A DNA stretch of 64,000 nt from Varanus komodoensis. Its lineage: Eukaryota > Chordata > Lepidosauria > Squamata > Varanidae. The stretch covers positions 9,545,532 through 9,609,531 of the forward strand of contig NW_025335589.1 in the NCBI RefSeq assembly GCF_004798865.1, written 5' to 3'. This document shows, in pieces, positions 43,201 through 49,200 of the stretch (the stretch's first letter is position 1; every line of letters starts with the position of its first letter). The position numbers and the translations under genes are program-made. The notes beneath the pieces were generated by a model that worked only from the letters and a program-made list of their open reading frames with translations, was not told the DNA's origin and ran no database searches.

Positions 43201-46200
43201 TGAAGCTCAATCCAGACAAGACGGAGGTCCTGTTGGTTGGCAGATCGGGCTTCGGAGAGGGTGAATTGAACCTTGTCCTGAATGGGGTTGCACTCCCTCT
43301 TAGGGACAAGGTCCGCAGCTTGGGTGTGCTCCTCGACCCAGAGCTTTCATTGGAAGCTCAGGTGACAGCAGTGGTGAGGAGTGCTTTCCTTCAGCTTCGG
43401 CTGATCCATCAGCTGTGCCCCTACCTGGAGAATGACTGCCTGGCGACAGTGACACACGCTTTGGTGACTTCCCGCCTTGACTTCTGTAACACGCTCTATG
43501 TGGGGCTACCCTTGAAGACGGTCCGGATACTTCAATTGGTTCAAAATAGAGCTGCCAGGTGCTGATGGGGACTGGGCGTTATGTTCACATGACTCCAGTC
43601 CTCCGTCAGCTTCACTGGCTTCCCATTGAAGTCCGGGCCCAATTCAAGGTGTTGGTGATGACCTATAAAGCCCTAAACGGCTTGGGTCCTGGCTACCTGA
43701 AGGAGCGCTTATGTCCATATACGCCCGCCCGCCCGCCCCCTGCAATCTGCGGGAGAGGCCCTTCTCCGGGAACCCTCCGTGAAGGAAATTAGGAGGGTAG
43801 GTACTCAGAGGAGGGCTTTCTCAGCAGTGGCACCCAATCTATGGAATGCGCTCCCCAGAGAGGTCCACCTGGCGCCGTCGTTATTTGTTTTTCAGCGCCA
43901 GGCGAAGACCTTTTTATTCAAACGACATTTTAATTGCTAATATTATTTGCTTAATTCTTCGGCCAGGGCGACTTATTTTATAATGTTAATGTGTTTTATA
44001 TTTCTAGTGTTTTATATTTTAACTGATGTTTTGTAAGCCGCCCTGAGGCTTCGGCAAATGGGGCGGCATAGAAATTTTTAAATAAATAAATCTAGGGTCT
44101 GAATGCGTAAAATCTTTTGCACTGCTATCCAGGGTGAGAGCACTCATTTCATTTCAACTGTGCAGATTTGCAGCTCAGGTGCATTGTCAAAGCCAAAACA
44201 AAAATGTTACTAGGTGGCAATCCTATACACCCTTATGTAGAAGTAAGTCCCATCTTACCACTGAAAGTGGGTCTTATTTCTGAGTAGACAACATGTAGCA
44301 CTGAAAATTGAAACTTCTGTACCCGTGCCTTAGGAATTGCTGTTGCTATAACTGTGTAATCCAAAGCACCTTTGTCCCTTCCTGGAATAGGAATTCAGGT
44401 GAAGGATTCTCTGAATTCCTCAGGTGAAGTGAGGGAAAATGAAGAAAATGAGAATTTAGATTGGGTAAACTTATGACCAAGCTGGTTATAAATCTGACAG
44501 ATGGGTTTAATTCGGTTTAATCCAGCCACAATTGTATAGACCAGTCTTCCTTAGTGGTCAGTCCTTTATGCCTCTATTCCATTAGCTCAAGTGAGAATCC
44601 AGGAACCTGTAGGATGAGGGTGAAGGTGTACACTAACCCCATTGCAGTACCAGAAAATTATCAACTTTAAACTATGGTCTCAGTGAAACTTTCTGAGTGA
44701 TTAACAAGTGTCAATCAAGATGCCATGACATCCTCTACCGGACTATAGCACTTGATACAGCTCCATGGTCTGGAGTATGTGTATTTGTATTACTAAGCCC
44801 TGTTTTTGCCTTTCAGCTGGAAGGCACTCACCGAAAAAATGGATCTCAGGAGAAAAGAGAAGGACATTTGCCAAATACAAGTTGGAATCGACATAGGACA
44901 AACAGAAAAAATAAGAAGAAGCATATGAATATATCTGCACGGTATGTATTACTACCTTTTGTATATGCAAGTTCATTAACTTAAGGAAAGGTGCAATATT
45001 TCAACTGCTTAATGCTTCCTCTGAGTAGAATTCCACTGGGAAGGCTCCTGTTGGCAAATATGAAGGGAAGGGCCATGTTTTGCCTGTCCCTCAGTCCTTT
45101 GGAACAGATTTTATGGTGGCATAGGAGACCACAACAAGGGTAAGAAAATGACAAAAACATGTTTGCTGCACAATTGCAGCAGCAGGACCTGAAGACTTTT
45201 AAGCAGCTCTTCCATCTGCAAGAAACAAGTTCAGGATCCAGTCCTTTTTATTAGTTTCATCAATGTGTTTATCCAGCCTTCCCCAGCCATTTATATATGT
45301 TGTACTACAACTCTCATCATCTCTAATCATGGCCAGAGTGGTCATTAGCTGAAGATCACATTCCAACACTTCTGGTTGGGGGAAGCTGCTCTGTATTCTA
45401 CCCTTCCTCCAAGGAGTTTAAATTGTATTAGAGCAGCCCAATCACCCTCATGAGGTTGTCTGAGCTGTATGTGAGACTTCCTGTGTCAGGCCCTTTTGGG
45501 TTCTAATTGTATACGTAAAGGTTCTTCCCATAATTGATAATGTAGAAGGGCTGAAACAGAAAATAGAACCTTGTTTTGTTTTGTTTTGTTTCGTTTTGTG
45601 ACTCTTGTAGGGTTCCTGAACAGACTGAGTTGAAACATGTTTGCAATGAGTTTGAAAGACCTGAACTTAGAACAAACATTAATATAAGAAACTGGTATGC
45701 TCAGAGCAATGGGGAAACTTGTAAAGGAGATGAAAAAGCGAGTTTGTCTACACAGAGAGAAGCAGGTATGCACTCAAGTGAACCAAAAGCAAGTAAGATG
45801 TAATCTATTTGCTGTCTTCTCCTTCATCATAAGCCGTACTTGCTACATAGGATGGGTATTAGCCGATGCTGTCAAAGTGAGTTCAAAGCAACATTTGTGC
45901 AGCATCATGAGCACCACCAGAGATAGCACTGTGACACCACTGATTGCTTTATTTTATTGACATTTATTTTTTTTTCCGTGAGAAAGTCAAGATGGCTTTG
46001 CATAATCCTTCTCTTCTCCGTTTGATCCTCATAACAACCCTGTGTTGGGCTGAGAGTCAGTGATTGGTTCAAGGCCACCCCTGGGCTTCATGGCTGAGGA
46101 AGGACTAGAATCCAGATCTTCCAAGTCACAGTCCAAGACTCTAACCATTGTGCCACATTGATTACTGCCCCATGTGCTACAAAGGGATGGATCTACTAGT

Positions 46201-49200
46201 TCATTGCCCTCTTTCTGTGTATGACTGTTCCTGCTTGATGGGAAGGAATTGAGCAATACAGATCATTTAAGTAGCACTCAGCTGATCTTGACATTATCCA
46301 ATGCCAGTTCACAAGTGTGAAAATAAGGTGTAGAAGAGAATGATGTGACCATTTGTATATGTGCCTGCCAGCAAGAGTAGGTTGAAAAGAGTCAGTGTTT
46401 TATTTTCTTATCCTTTTTTGCAATCTACCAGAAGGTTTCTATCAGTGGCCCAAGAAGAAGTGCCTGGAAAGGTTTTGCTCAGATTCAAGCTCAGATTGTG
46501 GAAGTTCTTCAGGAAGTGTCCGTGCCAGTCGAGGCAGCTGGGGCAGCTGGAGCAGTACAAGCAGTTCTGATGGAGATAAAAAGCCTATAATTCCCAGCAG
46601 ACCCTTCCTTCCTTCCAGTGAGTGGTGCTGATGGTGCTGTGTGCATGTTCTGTATTCCTGCTAATTTTAAAAGCAGCAAGTGCATTTCTTGAGGTTATTG
46701 CTTTAGAGGTGGGAATTCCAAAAATATTGTCCAATACCTATTATTACTGGGTAACAAATGCTCTTCAAGGTAGCTATCCATCTCTGCTAAAATAATTTGT
46801 TGTACTACTTGATTTGCAATTACCTGATATTATTTATGAAATGCATATATCTATCCCAGTAGTGGAAAAACCTTTAGTTGAACTAAAATCTCTGCCAACT
46901 AATAACATATAATCCTACATTTAAATATGTTTATTAAGCAAATACACAAACCGCTTTAGTACCACGGCACCTGCTTTAAAAAGGCAGTTATTTGGGTATT
47001 GAATTTCAGGTTGCTCCCATAACAAATAAGTAGGCGTAACAAGTTTGGTTTTTCCTTTAAAATGTTACACAAATATTTTATTTCTTGTACAGGCAGACAT
47101 TCAGGAATTGTTATTTGAAGGGCATATTCTCATCCTATGCATTTATTGCAGAATAGTACAGGTTGTGAACGGTACTATAGATTGGGCAAATCGTTCTTCT
47201 CTGCTATATTTTTCTTAAAATCTTGTTAGAGAAAAAGGTGCAAGCTTATGTAACCCTTGCTGGCTTTGGGAGTCTGTGATTGCAGGATGCTGGCTGTAGG
47301 TATGTCAGAACTGTAGTCTTATCTCTTCACTCCTTGTAATCTCCACATAAAGGTGTAGGGAATATTCTATTTATATATAATTCCTGTAATAATCTGTCCT
47401 TGGCAAATTCATACAGCCCAATGGTTAGTAAACTGTCTCACTTTATGTTATTAAAATGTCTTATACATAGTCTTTGCTTTGTATAGGGGAAAATATTTCA
47501 TGCAGTGATTTTACAGCCGAAACACCCATTACTTTAAACCTTTCTCACAACATCTGCAACACCAGGTAAGGGTTTTAATGATCCTCTTCTTTTGTAAATC
47601 AGTTAAGTCCCAGTGGTTTGAAACCTAAAAAATGTACTGAAAGGCATGAGTTAGATTAAATTTGCAGCGGTCAGGTAGTGCCTGTTCATTTTTTTTTCTT
47701 TTAGAAAACTATGTCCTAATAGCTTCCTAATGTGTCCTAATATCTTTTATTTCTAGGACATGTTTACTTTTAAATATAGTGTCTTTTCTGTTATGGATTA
47801 CCTTCTAGAAATAGAAGTAGCTGAATACAACATGCCTGCTTAAAATGCAAAAATAAAATAATGGCATCCATATCTTTTGTATTGGGACAACCATTGTTGA
47901 TTGTTCGAAATGTGAAATAATTTCTCCCTAACTTTTTCTTTAGCAGAGATGTAAATAATGTCACCCAGTATCCAGAGACTATGTGTCCCAACTTCTCAGA
48001 CATAACTGTAGATCCAGACAAAAATAAAGGTAAATTAATCAGATTAATAAACTTCAATATTGCTGATTGATTGCTATGAATACCCTCTATATAATTGGAT
48101 TTGTCCGTTATTTTTATTCCATGTAGATTTCAGTCAAGTGCCTAAGAGCCTTCCCCAACCTGGTGCCTTCCAGTGGTTTTGGAATAAATTTCCCAGTCTC
48201 CTGGCTTGGACTAATGGGAATTGAAGTCCAAAACATCTGGAGGGCACCAGATTGATTTAAAAAATACACAAATAATGTGAGCTGTTCTGAGATTATAAAG
48301 AGAAGTTGGCTGAAGTTCACATTGTCCGTTTTTGTCTCAATTTATCCTCAGTGAAAACCCAACATAACATTTTGAAGAAATCCCCTGATGCTTTGTATTA
48401 ATATGACAAGATTTCTTCACTGGAAATACTTTTATAACAAAGTATGACAGAATATGGCATATGGCCACCAACAAGTGCCAGTTTGTTTCTGTTTTTTTAA
48501 CTTTTATGCCATGATAAAAATATTTTGTACTTTCACAGTGTTGAGTACCTTGTGTTCATCCAGTGGTAACAATGGCATTTCAGTTCCAGTTTGTAACACA
48601 ACAAAATGTGGAAAATTTAAAAGGGGGGTGGTGAATACTTCCTCAATGCATGATATAGTTTTTGGAACTAGAATTGCATGGTAATAATGAAACTTCATAG
48701 CATTCTATTTTATGCTTTTGCTCTTGTCAATTTTACTTGCCTCTCTAGGGCTGTATCCAGCAGGAGATCTGTGGGCACCTCAGTCCATCTGCCTGGCAAA
48801 CAGTGTAAACTACAGCCTTGAGAACAACATCTCTTGTGTGATCCAGGAAAACCCTTCATTACAAAATGGGCAGGTTTTTTTTTCCTTCTCTCTTATGTAT
48901 TTTATTAGAGCAATACTGCAGTGCTGTAATTATGAACGCATATTTGGCATAGTCGAGGTGGGGAGTGGAATTTGTTTTGTTAAAATGTTCCTGATAAGTT
49001 TTGCTCTGTTTGGAATAGCTTCATTGATTGGAATGCATCCTGTGACGGCCAGTTTACCGACATGTACTGTCCGGTAGAAGTGAACGAGTACAACACTTTT
49101 ACAGAAGGTAAGGGTCTTTCCAAACTAAGCAATTTTTAATGGAAACAGATTGCGGCTTGTCATCTTCTATCAATTTTCGATGTTCTGGTAAATGTTTTCA

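Noticed and set aside
48874-48875. Ordinary GT donor for exon 29
   Set aside because: Using it leaves phase 0 at the exon end while exon 30 needs two carried bases; the product would stop at once, whereas the GC site four bases earlier keeps the whole chain open.
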